Shown here: in pieces, positions 8,717 through 21,908 of the stretch | Layout: each line of letters starts with the position of its first letter | Position numbering within the stretch: the first letter of the stretch is position 1 | NCBI GenBank assembly: GCA_001023575.1 | Contig: CP011489.1 | Coordinates: forward strand, 558,001-622,000 | Source of the DNA: Actinobacteria bacterium IMCC26256 | GTDB lineage: Bacteria; Actinomycetota; Acidimicrobiia; IMCC26256 | Length of the DNA stretch: 64,000 nucleotides | Reading direction: 5' to 3' | Notes under the pieces: model-generated | What the model was told of the DNA's origin: nothing | What the model saw: only the letters and a program-made list of their open reading frames with translations | Database searches by the model: none | Made by a program: the position numbers and the translations under genes

Positions 8717-10006
8717 CTACTTGCTTTCGGTCTTTACTGAGAACTCAACACTCGGCTCAGTAGATGCATACTCAGGTGTGAGGTACGCGGTATACGCACT
8801 CTTCCCCGCAAGTTGATCTAGGAAGAAAGCGATGGTGTAGGTCTCCGTAAGGCTATTGGCCTTCTTCCATGCGAGTTGGCCTGGCTGGCATCCACCCTCT
8901 CCGCTTTTAGTAACGGTGTCGATAATCACTTGAGGGACGTTCTTGATTGTTGGGGCAATCTCTAGGTAGTAGCAGATATCACTAAACGATTGGTGTGCAC
9001 CCTTGATTAGGTCAACCCTGTATAGCGGGCGTGCTGGAATCGCATTCCAAGTTCGTACGGTATTCGGCTTGAGTTTCGCTGTTGTATCTAGCGTTCCGCT
9101 GATGAGCATCGTCGGGACTTTTACTTTTTTCAACTCAGCGAGTGGGATCGTTTTTGTATAGGCAGCAAGCCCAACAATCGCTTTAATCTTCGGGTAACCA
9201 GGGACACCAAGGTGCCCGACAGTCCCAATAATTGAGGTCATTCCACCAAGGGAGTGACCCATGATCCCGATCTTCTCAGGGTCGATTGATTTATAAAGCA
9301 GGTCGCCTGTATTCGCATTGCGCTCTAGAGCATCATCGAGCGTGGCGCGCACATCGCCAACTCGATTGATTTCGTTTTGTTTGCGCTTGGCGATCTGTCC
9401 GGTAACAGCATCGATCGCTGTATTGCCTGTGTGGTCAGGTGCAACTACTACAAACCCGTGGCTCGCAAGTGTCTCTGTAAGGAAACTAGAGATGAAGCGA
9501 AGCCCGCCATATCCGTGGGAGTACATGACGAGTGGGAATGGGCCTTGAGTCGAGACTGGCAACCCTGAGAATGCAGTGCGCGATGGAACCTCTACACCAG
9601 GTATGACGGCGTAATTGACTGGGGTTGCGCCCTCGGCGCGAGACTTATCTGCCGGGTACCAGACATCTACAGTCAGGTCGCGCTCAGGGCGCTGCGGGTC
9701 CTTAACCGTTACCGTCTCACGACCGACAGCGAAGGGGCCCGGCTGATCGGGTGCGGGCCCAGCGGCTTTGGCATCGGCCTTCGCAGTTGCTTTGGACCCG
9801 GATGAGTTATTCGAGTTGCCTCCGCAGGCCCCAAGGATTGCGACGAGTAGCAAGGCGCTCGCCCCTGCAATTGCGCGCGTGCCAAGGTGCGAGCGCCGGT
9901 TACTGCTCGGCTGTGTGGCGCGCGCTGAGTCGGCGATAGCGATACTTGTGTGTCCAGACTTAGTGGTATTGGGAATTGTCGTATTGGGAATAGTCGTCTC
10001 GGGCAT
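8717..10006 (-). CDS. Lipoprotein alpha/beta hydrolase (PAF-acetylhydrolase/chlorophyllase-like)
   Basis: About 429 residues. The start at 10006 is chosen because GGAGGA stands 6 bases upstream; a longer frame from 10276 would run into the divergent cupin gene. The N-terminus has a charged stretch, a hydrophobic segment and a lipobox ending L-G-A-C followed by Gly/Asn/Ser-rich linker, so it should be a membrane-anchored exported lipoprotein. The hydrolase domain has M-Y-S-H-G-Y-G (oxyanion), the nucleophile elbow G-H-S-L-G-G, an acidic residue in S-G-T-L-D and the histidine in K-G-A-H-Q-S-F. Likely an ester or lipid hydrolase at the cell surface. Confidence 0.85.
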   Translation of the reverse strand: MPETTIPNTTIPNTTKSGHTSIAIADSARATQPSSNRRSHLGTRAIAGASALLLVAILGACGGNSNNSSGSKATAKADAKAAGPAPDQPGPFAVGRETVTVKDPQRPERDLTVDVWYPADKSRAEGATPVNYAVIPGVEVPSRTAFSGLPVSTQGPFPLVMYSHGYGGLRFISSFLTETLASHGFVVVAPDHTGNTAIDAVTGQIAKRKQNEINRVGDVRATLDDALERNANTGDLLYKSIDPEKIGIMGHSLGGMTSIIGTVGHLGVPGYPKIKAIVGLAAYTKTIPLAELKKVKVPTMLISGTLDTTAKLKPNTVRTWNAIPARPLYRVDLIKGAHQSFSDICYYLEIAPTIKNVPQVIIDTVTKSGEGGCQPGQLAWKKANSLTETYTIAFFLDQLAGKSAYTAYLTPEYASTEPSVEFSVKTESK

Positions 10007-10075
10007 TGGTTCCTCCAGAAAAGTGGTCTGCTGCAGGTTAGGGCGCCGGGCTCGGCGAGGTGCGATGCTAGGGGA

Positions 10076-10447
10076 ATGCATTATGTGCGAATCTTTAATG
10101 ATGAGGCTGGAGAGAGCCATTTTGAGGATGTCTCGCTCTCTGAGGAAGTCGTTCCGCCCGAGCAGGGAGTCGCCGAGCTGACACTTAGCGATCCGGTCTC
10201 GGTTGATCGTGCGATCTTTGTCTCGCTCCCTGGTGATGAGCAGGCCCCCGATTGGCATACAGCGCCTCGACGCCAATTCGTTGTAGTGCTCGACGGGGGA
10301 GTGCGCATAGAGGTAAGCGATGGCGAGGTGCGCGACCTCCCCGCAGGGAGCGTGGTTCTAGTTGAGGACACGACGGGTCGAGGTCATGTTACTGAGTATG
10401 TACCCGGCCCACGACGAGTGATCCTGATCCCGCTTGAGGCAGATTAG
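10076..10447 (+). CDS. Cupin-domain protein
   Basis: A 123-residue single-cupin protein starting at ATG 10076 behind AGGGGA. The core R-R-Q-F-V-V-V-L-D-G-G-V-x-I-E-V then D-G-E-V-R-D-L-P-A-G-S-V-V-L-V-E-D is a typical small cupin barrel with one conserved His (G-H-V-T-E). Metal binding and activity are unknown. It is divergent from the lipoprotein hydrolase with only a 69 bp gap, so the promoters share that interval. A longer in-frame start at 9950 would overlap the hydrolase and is unlikely. Confidence 0.75.
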   Translation: MHYVRIFNDEAGESHFEDVSLSEEVVPPEQGVAELTLSDPVSVDRAIFVSLPGDEQAPDWHTAPRRQFVVVLDGGVRIEVSDGEVRDLPAGSVVLVEDTTGRGHVTEYVPGPRRVILIPLEAD

Positions 10448-10496
10448 TAAAGCACGCGATCAGAGTTGAGTAAAGCAGTTACTTCTCTGGCGCGAC

Positions 10497-11075
10497 CTAG
10501 ATCGACTTGCGCATCGTCGTGTGCCAACCGCCTGCGGGATAGTTATCAACGCGGCCGAGCGATGTATAACCGCGTCGCTCATAAAACTCTGGCGCCTGAA
10601 AGTCAAAAGTAGAGAGCACTATCTGCGAGCACCCGCGTGCGATCGCCTCTGACTCGAATGCTGTTAGCAGCGCGCTGCCTATTCCGGCGCTCCTTCGTGA
10701 CTCTGATACCCAGAGAAGATCAACCTCTGCAGTTCCACCCCACGACCAACCATAAACTCCAGCCTCGATCTCGCCAGAGTCGCTGCGGACCCAAGCGGAG
10801 ATGCGCTCTGCAGCCGGTAGGCCTGTTGCTGCGAGGTTGGCCTCCGTAATCCGCGCATACAAGAACTCGACATCACTCGCACTTGGTTCTGTCTCTATCT
10901 CAAGTGATGTCTCTATTTCAAGTGCTGTCTCTATTTGAACTGATGTCTCGCGCTTGTGATCTCCTAGTCCGGACGGGGCCATATAAGGAGTATTACTCAA
11001 CTTGGACTTCTTTGCATTGAGGACTCTCGGGCCATTATCAACACCCTTTAACCCCTGGTTCTCCTTAACTTTCAT
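10497..11075 (-). CDS. GNAT-family N-acetyltransferase with repeated N-terminus
   Basis: A 192-residue protein. The C-terminal 110 residues form a GNAT domain that transfers an acetyl group from acetyl-CoA: V-D-L-L-W-V then R-R-S-A-G-I-G-S-A-L-L (CoA-pyrophosphate loop) and F-Y-E-R-R-G-Y-T. The first 60 residues are unusual, with a six-residue Glu-Thr/Ile/Leu unit repeated three times (DNA repeat at 10891-10944). The ATG at 11075 overlaps the stop of the upstream HNH gene by 11 bp, so the two are probably translationally coupled and could share the SOS promoter of that gene. An internal ATG at 10982 is an alternative start. Acceptor unknown. Confidence 0.8.
   Translation of the reverse strand: MKVKENQGLKGVDNGPRVLNAKKSKLSNTPYMAPSGLGDHKRETSVQIETALEIETSLEIETEPSASDVEFLYARITEANLAATGLPAAERISAWVRSDSGEIEAGVYGWSWGGTAEVDLLWVSESRRSAGIGSALLTAFESEAIARGCSQIVLSTFDFQAPEFYERRGYTSLGRVDNYPAGGWHTTMRKSI
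10891..10944. repeat. Three tandem 18 bp repeats inside the GNAT gene
   Basis: Three in-frame copies of an 18 bp unit beginning GTCTCTAT (10891-10908, 10909-10926, 10927-10944), differing at a few positions, followed by a partial fourth. They encode an acidic six-residue unit (Glu, Thr, Ser/Ala, Leu/Val, Glu/Gln, Ile). Copy number is a multiple of three bases, so slippage would change linker length without a frameshift. Confidence 0.8.
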
Positions 11076-12270
11076 CCGGAGGTGGCCTCCATCTCCAGGG
11101 TGTGCCCTTCATGTCGTCGATCGGCCTCTTCTCTATCTTCTCAAGCCTGTATCCATCATGAGTTTTTTGCAGATGATGACGTTTACAGAGCCGTACGAGG
11201 TTCTCCAAGCTGGCTGCGCCGCCCTCAGCGAAGGGCACGATGTGATCTATCTCTAGACCAACGCTCATGTCACACGTTGGTACTTGGCAGACGCGGTCGC
11301 GCTCCTCAATCGCGGTGCGCAGTGGTGCTGGAATTGCCCTGCCCATATGTGCAACCGTCTTGATATCCACTCCATCGAGAACAAGAAGTTTGAGGAATGC
11401 CTTGCCCAGATACTCGGTAGCAGTAGCAACCGGTATCGGGCCAACGCCAGCAATCTCGCAGACCTCGCCATGCTCAGTACGCCCACGTTTTAGTGCATCT
11501 ATGTCGACTCGAATATTGATCACAGCGTTAGGGCGAGTTGTTTTTATGCCGCTTGTACTTATCTGCTTTGTGGTCGCATTCTCACAGAGTGCCATTAGTG
11601 CATCAGCTGCGTAAGCCTCAGGTCTTTCGTGATTACCACTCTTGCGTGCTGCCTTGAAGATCTCGTCTTGGAATGGGGTTAAAGCCGCCATGACCAGAGC
11701 ACCATTAGCGACAGTCATGCACGCCTTCAAATTGAACGCACCATCGGGGTCAATCCACGATTTTAGAGAACGGTTTTTATGTATGCGTTTGTGGCGCTCG
11801 ACCTCGTCTGTGGCGGCTGCTATGACGCGTGATGCTTCATCGCGAAGGGTTCGCACTGTCGAGGATTTAGCGAGGTTTAAGAGGCGCTCCTCGGAATGAG
11901 GCTCTGCGGTAGCGCCGCGTGCTACCTCGACTGCCTGGGCGGTGGAGATCTTTCCAGCGTTCATTGCCCCCACGGTTTGAGGGAGGTGACGAAGTTGGTC
12001 GGCGAGTATCACCACAGCCTGTGCTTCGTAGATTGGGACACCAGTGTGGAGTGCTACCCACTCTGCAGAGTTCTTAGAGCCTCCAACACGCCAGGCCTCT
12101 GTCGTGCCGACTCGCCCAATGGCCGAGGTGCGCAGACCATCAATTACCCGGCGAGCATCCTCAGAGATTCGAACCAGCTCGGCAGCGGACTTGCCATCGA
12201 TTACCTCAACATTGATTTGTGAGGTGACCTCTCGTAGTTGGGTGACTATGTCTTTAAGTTTATCGAACAT
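11065..12270 (-). CDS. DUF222/13E12-family HNH endonuclease-like protein, copy 1
   Basis: About 401 residues from the ATG at 12270. It has the DUF222 helical domain (about 1-270) found in the actinobacterial 13E12 repeat family, then an HNH domain: E-E-R-D-R-V-C-Q-V-P-T-C-D, L-E-I-D-H-I-V-P-F-A-E-G-G and L-V-R-L-C-K-R-H-H. The extended frame would start at a TTG at 12300, but the ATG inside the palindrome at 12263-12278 is better: a TAGAGT -10 element sits 7 bases upstream, which makes a leaderless message. The family's function is unsettled; it spreads in actinobacteria and some members are DNA-damage induced. A close paralogue lies at 23612-24823. The GNAT gene follows with an overlap. Confidence 0.88.
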   Translation of the reverse strand: MFDKLKDIVTQLREVTSQINVEVIDGKSAAELVRISEDARRVIDGLRTSAIGRVGTTEAWRVGGSKNSAEWVALHTGVPIYEAQAVVILADQLRHLPQTVGAMNAGKISTAQAVEVARGATAEPHSEERLLNLAKSSTVRTLRDEASRVIAAATDEVERHKRIHKNRSLKSWIDPDGAFNLKACMTVANGALVMAALTPFQDEIFKAARKSGNHERPEAYAADALMALCENATTKQISTSGIKTTRPNAVINIRVDIDALKRGRTEHGEVCEIAGVGPIPVATATEYLGKAFLKLLVLDGVDIKTVAHMGRAIPAPLRTAIEERDRVCQVPTCDMSVGLEIDHIVPFAEGGAASLENLVRLCKRHHLQKTHDGYRLEKIEKRPIDDMKGTPWRWRPPPDES

Positions 12271-12278
12271 ATGTTCGA
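12263..12278. promoter_or_regulatory. LexA (SOS) box over the start of 13E12 copy 1
   Basis: The 16 bp perfect palindrome TCGAACATATGTTCGA matches the actinobacterial/Gram-positive LexA box (CGAAC-N4-GTTCG). It covers the start codon and the end of the -10 region of the minus-strand HNH gene, so bound LexA would block initiation. The same box is at the same place in the second copy (24816-24831). Confidence 0.85.
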
Positions 12279-12378
12279 CTCTAATGCAGGGGTGTGACAA
12301 CTACCTACACATGTTGAACGAAGCTGGATTCAAGAGCCTTGACGTCGGACGGCACCTTGTCCCGCCAGTCGGTCAGCG

Positions 12379-13221
12379 TTATATCAACTCGGCAAAACTA
12401 TCGAGGATCGGGAGCACTGAGTCGGCGTCGCCTCCTGGGAGTCGCAGCACTACTTCTTCAATGCCGAGCGATGCGTAGTACTCGAGTTTCCCCGGGTCGG
12501 GGAGTGTCCCAAAAGGAACGATCCGCATCTCCGAAGAATCGCGCCCTGCATCTTCGCATGCTCGAGCTAAGTCAGGTAGTGCCTGCTTGATGCCAGCACC
12601 ACCAATTGGCATCCATCCATCTGCGTACTCCGCGATGTTGGCGAACATTTTTGGTCCTGCGGCGCCGCCAATTAGAACTGGTGGACCATTTCTCTCTGGG
12701 GATCGCCAAGGCTTCGGCCACGACCAAGATGGCGGAATCTCCGCATGCGCGCTATGAAACTCAGCGACTTCATTGGTCCATAAAGAGCGCATAGCCATGA
12801 TGCGGTCCCGCACTACGTCGCGCCGGTCAGTCATTGAGATGCCGTGGTCTTCGAGTTCATCTTGGTTCCAACCGAATCCGATGCCGAATACGAATCGGCC
12901 GTGCGACTCTCTATCAAGGGTCGCGATTGCCTTGGCGGTAACAATCGGCTCTCGCTGGGCAACTAGCGCAATGCCTGTTCCAAGGAGAATTCGATCAGTC
13001 ACAGCCGCACAGATGGCGAGAGCAATTAAGGGATCGAGGGTCCGCTTGTACTCATCGTTGAGCACCTCATCGCCGGTTGGGGGCGCAGTCTTGCGACTAA
13101 CCGGAATATGTGTGTGCTCCGGCAGATAAAGGGAGTGGAGCCCTCGCTCCTCGACGGCGCGGCCGAGGGCTGAGGGCCCGATGGTCCGATCTGTCATGAA
13201 CATTGTTACGCCGTACTTCAT
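12379..13221 (-). CDS. LLM-class F420-dependent oxidoreductase (TIGR03619-like)
   Basis: About 280 residues starting MKYGVTMFMTD at 13221; a longer frame to 13260 lacks support. It is a luciferase-like TIM barrel: L-Y-L-P-E-H-T-H-I-P, G-I-A-L-V-A-Q-R-E-P, L-D-R-E-S-H-G-R-F-V-F-G-I-G-F-G-W-N and P-V-L-I-G-G-A-A-G are the usual F420-binding family landmarks. These enzymes carry out hydride transfer with reduced or oxidised coenzyme F420, a cofactor widespread in actinobacteria. It is divergent from the SDR gene at 13360. Substrate unknown. Confidence 0.9.
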   Translation of the reverse strand: MKYGVTMFMTDRTIGPSALGRAVEERGLHSLYLPEHTHIPVSRKTAPPTGDEVLNDEYKRTLDPLIALAICAAVTDRILLGTGIALVAQREPIVTAKAIATLDRESHGRFVFGIGFGWNQDELEDHGISMTDRRDVVRDRIMAMRSLWTNEVAEFHSAHAEIPPSWSWPKPWRSPERNGPPVLIGGAAGPKMFANIAEYADGWMPIGGAGIKQALPDLARACEDAGRDSSEMRIVPFGTLPDPGKLEYYASLGIEEVVLRLPGGDADSVLPILDSFAELI

Positions 13222-13359
13222 GGGGGTACCGTACCCCTCGGCCCCGCTGCGTCGAGACATAGACGTTTAGGTAAGACTTCGTGCGATTATCTAACCCTGC
13301 AAGCCAATGCTCTTAATCGACCCACATCTAGCGAACCCCACTCAAGGAGCCCTAACAAC

Positions 13360-17459
<4,100 letters not shown>

Positions 17460-17476
17460 CGCTATTCCGTTAGCGA

Positions 17477-18688
17477 CTAGCCGAGGCGCTCGACGATCAT
17501 CGCCATTCCTTGGCCGCCACCAACGCACATGGTCTCAAGGCCGTAGCGACCGTTCGAGTCCTCGAGTCCGTTGAGGAGTGTGGCCATGATGCGCGCCCCT
17601 GTCATCCCAAATGGGTGACCGAGTGCGATGCCTCCACCGTTTACGTTGAGTCGCTCCCACGGGATCCCGAGTTCATCTGCAGAGGGGATTACCTGTGCTG
17701 CGAATGCCTCATTGATCTCGACAAGGTCGATCTCATCGATCGAGAGCCCAGCGCGCTTGAGTGCTGCGCGGCTTGCAGCGACTGGACCGAGCCCCATGAT
17801 CTCTGGGTCAATTGCACTAACGCCGCTAGAGACGATGCGTGCAATTGGGGTAATTCCAAGGGCGGCTGCTCGAGTGTCACTCATGACAATTACAGCGGCC
17901 GCACCATCATTTAATGGGCATGCGTTACCGGCAGTGACTCGACCGCCTGGGCGGAATGCTGGCTTGAGGGCACCTAACTTCTCGGCAGTTGTGCCGTCGC
18001 GTGGGCAGTCATCAACACTTACGACTGTGCCATCAGCGAGAGTCACCGGCGTAATCTCGCGCTCAAAGAAACCGTTCTGCTGTGACTGCACTGCCCGCTG
18101 CTGAGATAGTGCTGCAAACTCATCCATACGCTCGCGTGATACGTCTGCGTAATCGGCGACGTTCTCGGCTGTCTGCCCCATTGAGATGTAGATGTCAGCA
18201 AGGCCGCCAAGCTCAGACCACGGCCCAAGGCCTCCATCGGCGCGTGCTGCTGTGCGTACCTCTGCCTCACCGAAACGAGCGTTGTGCGTATCCGGGTAGC
18301 CATCAGAGCGACCCTTGGAGAATCTGCTGACGCACTCAACGCCACCTGCGATAAATACATCGCCTTCGCCTGCACGGATTGCATGTGCTGCCATGCGAAT
18401 TGTCTGAAGTGATGACGAGCAGTAACGGTTTACTGTTACTCCTGGTGCAGTCGGCATCCCAGCGAGGAGTGCAACTACGCGTGCGAGGTTGTATCCCTGC
18501 TCACCGGCGGGCTGTGCACAACCAATGAGAAGGTCCTCGACCTCGGCCGGATCAAGTAGCGGAACTTTGGCTAGAGCTGCCTCGACTATGCCCGCTGCGA
18601 GATCATCGGGCCTGCAGTCAACCAGTGAACCTTTATTTGCGCGCCCAATTGGGGTGCGAGCAGTAGCGACGATGACGGCCTCAGGCAT
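17477..18688 (-). CDS. Acetyl-CoA C-acyltransferase (thiolase)
   Basis: About 403 residues starting MPEAVIVATARTPIG at 18688, with GGAGGAT 4 bases upstream; the frame extends to 18802 but without a ribosome site. It cleaves 3-ketoacyl-CoA or condenses acyl-CoA. The nucleophile Cys is in N-R-Y-C-S-S-S-L-Q, and the C-terminal catalytic segments N-V-N-G-G-G-I-A-L-G-H-P and C-V-G-G-G-Q-G are intact. It ends 17 bp from the convergent lacZ. Likely part of beta-oxidation of acids activated by enzymes such as the one at 7126. Confidence 0.93.
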   Translation of the reverse strand: MPEAVIVATARTPIGRANKGSLVDCRPDDLAAGIVEAALAKVPLLDPAEVEDLLIGCAQPAGEQGYNLARVVALLAGMPTAPGVTVNRYCSSSLQTIRMAAHAIRAGEGDVFIAGGVECVSRFSKGRSDGYPDTHNARFGEAEVRTAARADGGLGPWSELGGLADIYISMGQTAENVADYADVSRERMDEFAALSQQRAVQSQQNGFFEREITPVTLADGTVVSVDDCPRDGTTAEKLGALKPAFRPGGRVTAGNACPLNDGAAAVIVMSDTRAAALGITPIARIVSSGVSAIDPEIMGLGPVAASRAALKRAGLSIDEIDLVEINEAFAAQVIPSADELGIPWERLNVNGGGIALGHPFGMTGARIMATLLNGLEDSNGRYGLETMCVGGGQGMAMIVERLG

Positions 18689-18868
18689 GAATCCTCCGAG
18701 TATTGGCTCCGGGCGGTCCGGAGATTGATAACCGTGATGTTCTATCGCAGTTGATGAGCAGATGGCACTTCGGCGCAGAATAGGGAGAATCCCCGCATCC
18801 ATTCGCTATTAGGGCCTCTGCAAATAGTGGGCTAATCGGATCGTCCCGGTCGGGGGTAGCCTCGTCAT

Positions 18869-19552
18869 ATGTCGGTAGAGGATCGCCTTGTGGGAATCCG
18901 TGATGCGCTTAATGGCCGGCGTGATCAGGTACGTGACCGTACTCAAGAATTAGTCGATGCCGCTCTGGACCGCATTTTTGCCGAGCCTCTGGATGTTCCC
19001 GATGCGGGGACGGCACTCCGGTTACTAAGCGATGACCGACTGATCGAGGATTCCGAGGATGTCGGTGCGCGCATGGCTCGCTTCGCGATGGTGAGTCTGC
19101 CTGTAGCACTCTCGGTCTGGCGCAGGGTAGGCCCAAGTCTGCGTCTTGCAGGGCGAGTCACCCCAGGCGGGAGGGGAGTGAGGCTTGCGCTCGCCGCCGT
19201 TCCGATGACCACAGGACTAATTTCTTCCGCTCGCCACGGTGTTCATGAGCTTCAGGTGCTTGCTTCACTTTTGGTCGCGCGGCTTCGCGCCGTGGGACTC
19301 CCAGCGGATCGTGGTCTTGTGCGCGCGTTGGTATTGAGCGTCTACTTAAACCCAAGCCGCACTCCGGATCTCGATACTCGAGTCGCAAACTCATCATCTG
19401 CACTAGCGCGCGGCTGGATTCTGCGGGCTATTCCCTACGTTTGGCACCCCAACGCCGAGAAACGAAGTGCTAGGAGAATCAAAGCGATCGAGACTCTTGA
19501 CCTAGCCTTGCTCCACCAAACGTGGCGCGCTTCGACCGTCATCGATATCTAG
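18869..19552 (+). CDS. Hypothetical protein upstream of a Gdt1-type transporter
   Basis: A 227-residue protein that I do not recognise. The N-terminal 60 residues are charged and helical (R-D-Q-V-R-D-R-T-Q-E-L-V-D-A-A-L-D), followed by Arg/Leu/Val-rich amphipathic stretches around 85-130 that could lie on a membrane. No catalytic motif is seen. It ends 16 bp before the UPF0016 transporter gene, which has its own AGGAG site, so the pair is likely co-transcribed. No ribosome site precedes the ATG at 18869, which suggests a leaderless start. Confidence 0.65.
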   Translation: MSVEDRLVGIRDALNGRRDQVRDRTQELVDAALDRIFAEPLDVPDAGTALRLLSDDRLIEDSEDVGARMARFAMVSLPVALSVWRRVGPSLRLAGRVTPGGRGVRLALAAVPMTTGLISSARHGVHELQVLASLLVARLRAVGLPADRGLVRALVLSVYLNPSRTPDLDTRVANSSSALARGWILRAIPYVWHPNAEKRSARRIKAIETLDLALLHQTWRASTVIDI

Positions 19553-19568
19553 GAGTTAAGCCAAACCC

Positions 19569-20141
19569 ATGCTCGCTGCTTTCTTACTGGCCTTTGGCGT
19601 GATCTTTATCGCAGAGTTAGGCGATAAGAGTCAATTGATGGCTCTCGCATTTGCGACGCGCTTTCCTCCTTTCAAGATTCTGCTCGGGATCACTATTGCT
19701 ACAGCGATCGTTCACCTCGGGAGCGTCGCCATTGGTGGACTCATTGGGGATCGCCTCCCAACAAATGCAATCAACATCGTTGCAGGGATCGCCTTCTTCG
19801 GTTTTGGGGCATGGACGCTTCGGGGTGATGAACTAACCGAGAAGGATGAGGCAAAAGCCCACGGTGTATTCCGCTCCCCGATTGTGGCGGCGAGTATTGC
19901 GTTCTTCTTGGCCGAGTTAGGTGACAAGACAATGCTCGCGACTATCACTCTCGCCACGAACCAACCATGGTTTGGTATTTGGCTTGGGAGCACACTTGGG
20001 ATGGTCGCAGCCGATGGGCTAGCAATTGCGGTCGGTCGAGTCTTAGGCAAACGACTACCAGAGCGCGCAGTGAAGATCGGGGCAGCGGCTGCGTTCTTTA
20101 TCTTTGGCGCAGTACTAATAGCAGAGGGTGTGCGCGGATAA
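19569..20141 (+). CDS. UPF0016/Gdt1-family cation exporter (MneA/TMEM165 type)
   Basis: A 190-residue membrane protein with six predicted helices in two halves. Each half carries the family signature E-L-G-D-K-[ST]: AELGDKSQLMALAFA near residue 16 and AELGDKTMLATITLA near residue 118. Members export Mn2+ or Ca2+ across membranes. AGGAG lies 12 bases before the ATG. A strong hairpin covers the stop codon (20126-20154). It pairs with the hypothetical gene upstream. Confidence 0.9.
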   Translation: MLAAFLLAFGVIFIAELGDKSQLMALAFATRFPPFKILLGITIATAIVHLGSVAIGGLIGDRLPTNAINIVAGIAFFGFGAWTLRGDELTEKDEAKAHGVFRSPIVAASIAFFLAELGDKTMLATITLATNQPWFGIWLGSTLGMVAADGLAIAVGRVLGKRLPERAVKIGAAAAFFIFGAVLIAEGVRG

Positions 20142-20154
20142 CCGCTGCACACCC
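20126..20154. terminator. Hairpin between convergent genes
   Basis: GGGTGTGCGCGG (20126-20137) and CCGCTGCACACCC (20142-20154) can pair with a single bulged base around an ATAA loop. It overlaps the stop of the transporter and lies 43 bp from the end of the convergent binding-protein gene. There is no U-tract on either side, so it may be a weak bidirectional terminator or an mRNA-end stabiliser. Confidence 0.5.
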
Positions 20155-20196
20155 CCTGTCATCAACTTCGCAATTGTCTTGCGAGCGACCTAGTAC

Positions 20197-21804
20197 TTAC
20201 CGCTTTGAGATGCCAAGCAACTGGTGGAATCCTGCGATGATTTGAGACGGCTTCTCTTTACCGGGATTGCCAGATGCATTTGGAAGGTTCGGCCCGATGA
20301 TTCCCTTGATATTGGATCTAGAGGCGATGTACCAGTCTGAGTAACCAAACCAAAGAGCAGGGGTAGTTGCTGACATATGCCTGAAGAGTTTTGAATAGAT
20401 GGCCGCTCTCTTAGCAGGGTCAGTCTCGATGCGACCTTGTTCAAGACCCGCATCTATTACTGGGTCATTGATACGACCAAAGTTCACCAGCGAACCAGAG
20501 TGAAACCAAACATAAAGCGTGTCAGGATCCGATCCTGGGTAATTGCGCCATAGGAAAGCAGTTGTTTTACCAGCAAGTGCTGTATTAACAATCTGTGCTT
20601 CATCTATGGGTGAAGGAAGGTTGACGATGATCCCTAGTTTGAGCGCCTGTCGCTTGATCTCTGCTGCGCTGCCTTGAACAATAGGATCAAAGGTTGTTTG
20701 TAGGTCAAACGTGAACTCCCCGCCATGCTTGGCCTTGTAGGCAGCGACTAATTGCTTTGCCTTCTTGACATCAAATTTGGGGAAACCAGATTTCTTAGAG
20801 GCACCCATAACTTTGGAGTCGACAACTTGGTTCGCAACCTCACCAGTACCCCTGTTGGCCAAGACATTTAAGATTTGGCGATCGATGCCACGTGCAAGTG
20901 CTTCACGGGCGATTGGGTCATTGAATGGAGCTAGAGATGTATTCAAGAGCATGTTGTTGATATCTCTAAAACCCTTTTCATTCTCGAGGACATTTACATT
21001 TGCAAATGATTCAGCAGCCTTAGCGTTCTTTCCGGAGGTCACATGGATGACATCAAACTGTCCGCCTTGTAGACCGTTAAGCCGCTGAATTGAGTCTCCC
21101 TGCACTTTGAAGGTGATTTTGTTCAGAAGCGGATAGCCCTTGCGCCAGTAGTTAGGGTTGCGCTTTACAACAACATCGCCGGTAGACGGATCAAAACTCT
21201 GGAGTTTAAATGGTCCACTACCGATGAGGTTTGTCTCGCAATTCTTAGTGTCGTTGAGCTGCGCCGGTGCGGCGATTCCTGTGCGCCCAGCGGAGAATAG
21301 GTAGGCGGGGAACGCAATCCACGGCTGCGTGATTGTTACAACAACCGTCAGGGGGTCGGCGACTGCGACGTCGGATACCGGTGAGAACATAAATGCAAGC
21401 AATAAACCCTTTCGCCATGCATCAATGTTCGCTTTAATTGCGGCAGCGTCTACAGGGGTTCCATCGTGGAACTTCACGCCACGTCGCAGGCCGATGGTCC
21501 ACTTGTCAAATGTGGCGTTTGGAGTTACCGACTTTGCTAGGTACGGAACGTATTGACCCTTGTCGTTTGGAACGGTAAGCGTGTCATACATGCTCTGGGT
21601 GATCATGATGCCCGAGACACCCATCTGCGCTCTCGGTAGACAGAACTGCGTTGTCTTTCCTGAGACGGAGTAAACAATCGACCCACTTGGCTTGGGGGTC
21701 GATGCCGCTCCGGCTGGGAGTGCTGCTGCCCCCAGAGTGCTTGATGCAATCAACGCTGTTGCAGTAAATGCCGCTACACGTTGAACGAGGTGATGATGTT
21801 TCAT
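20197..21804 (-). CDS. ABC transporter substrate-binding protein, family 5 (peptide/nickel type)
   Basis: About 535 residues from the ATG at 21804, chosen for the CGGAGGA site upstream. The N-terminus is a Sec signal peptide (M-K-H-H-H-L-V-Q-R-V then a hydrophobic stretch ending G-A-A-A-L-P-A-G-A). It lacks a lipobox Cys near the cleavage site, which is uncommon for a Gram-positive-type binding protein. Family landmarks are D-K-W-T-I-G-L-R-R-G-V-K-F-H-D-G-T-P-V and the terminal Y-S-K-L-F-R-H-M segment. It should bind oligopeptides or another amphiphilic solute outside the membrane. No permease or ATPase genes are beside it, so it is an orphan component here. Confidence 0.88.
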   Translation of the reverse strand: MKHHHLVQRVAAFTATALIASSTLGAAALPAGAASTPKPSGSIVYSVSGKTTQFCLPRAQMGVSGIMITQSMYDTLTVPNDKGQYVPYLAKSVTPNATFDKWTIGLRRGVKFHDGTPVDAAAIKANIDAWRKGLLLAFMFSPVSDVAVADPLTVVVTITQPWIAFPAYLFSAGRTGIAAPAQLNDTKNCETNLIGSGPFKLQSFDPSTGDVVVKRNPNYWRKGYPLLNKITFKVQGDSIQRLNGLQGGQFDVIHVTSGKNAKAAESFANVNVLENEKGFRDINNMLLNTSLAPFNDPIAREALARGIDRQILNVLANRGTGEVANQVVDSKVMGASKKSGFPKFDVKKAKQLVAAYKAKHGGEFTFDLQTTFDPIVQGSAAEIKRQALKLGIIVNLPSPIDEAQIVNTALAGKTTAFLWRNYPGSDPDTLYVWFHSGSLVNFGRINDPVIDAGLEQGRIETDPAKRAAIYSKLFRHMSATTPALWFGYSDWYIASRSNIKGIIGPNLPNASGNPGKEKPSQIIAGFHQLLGISKR

Positions 21805-21908
21805 TATTTCCTCCGGTTTTGGATAAATGCTTTTAGATATTGGGTTAAAAATTTGGGGGCGAGCGTTGCAGGCCACCGCTAACCAGCGCAGGTTAGAGCC
21901 TTTAGCGC

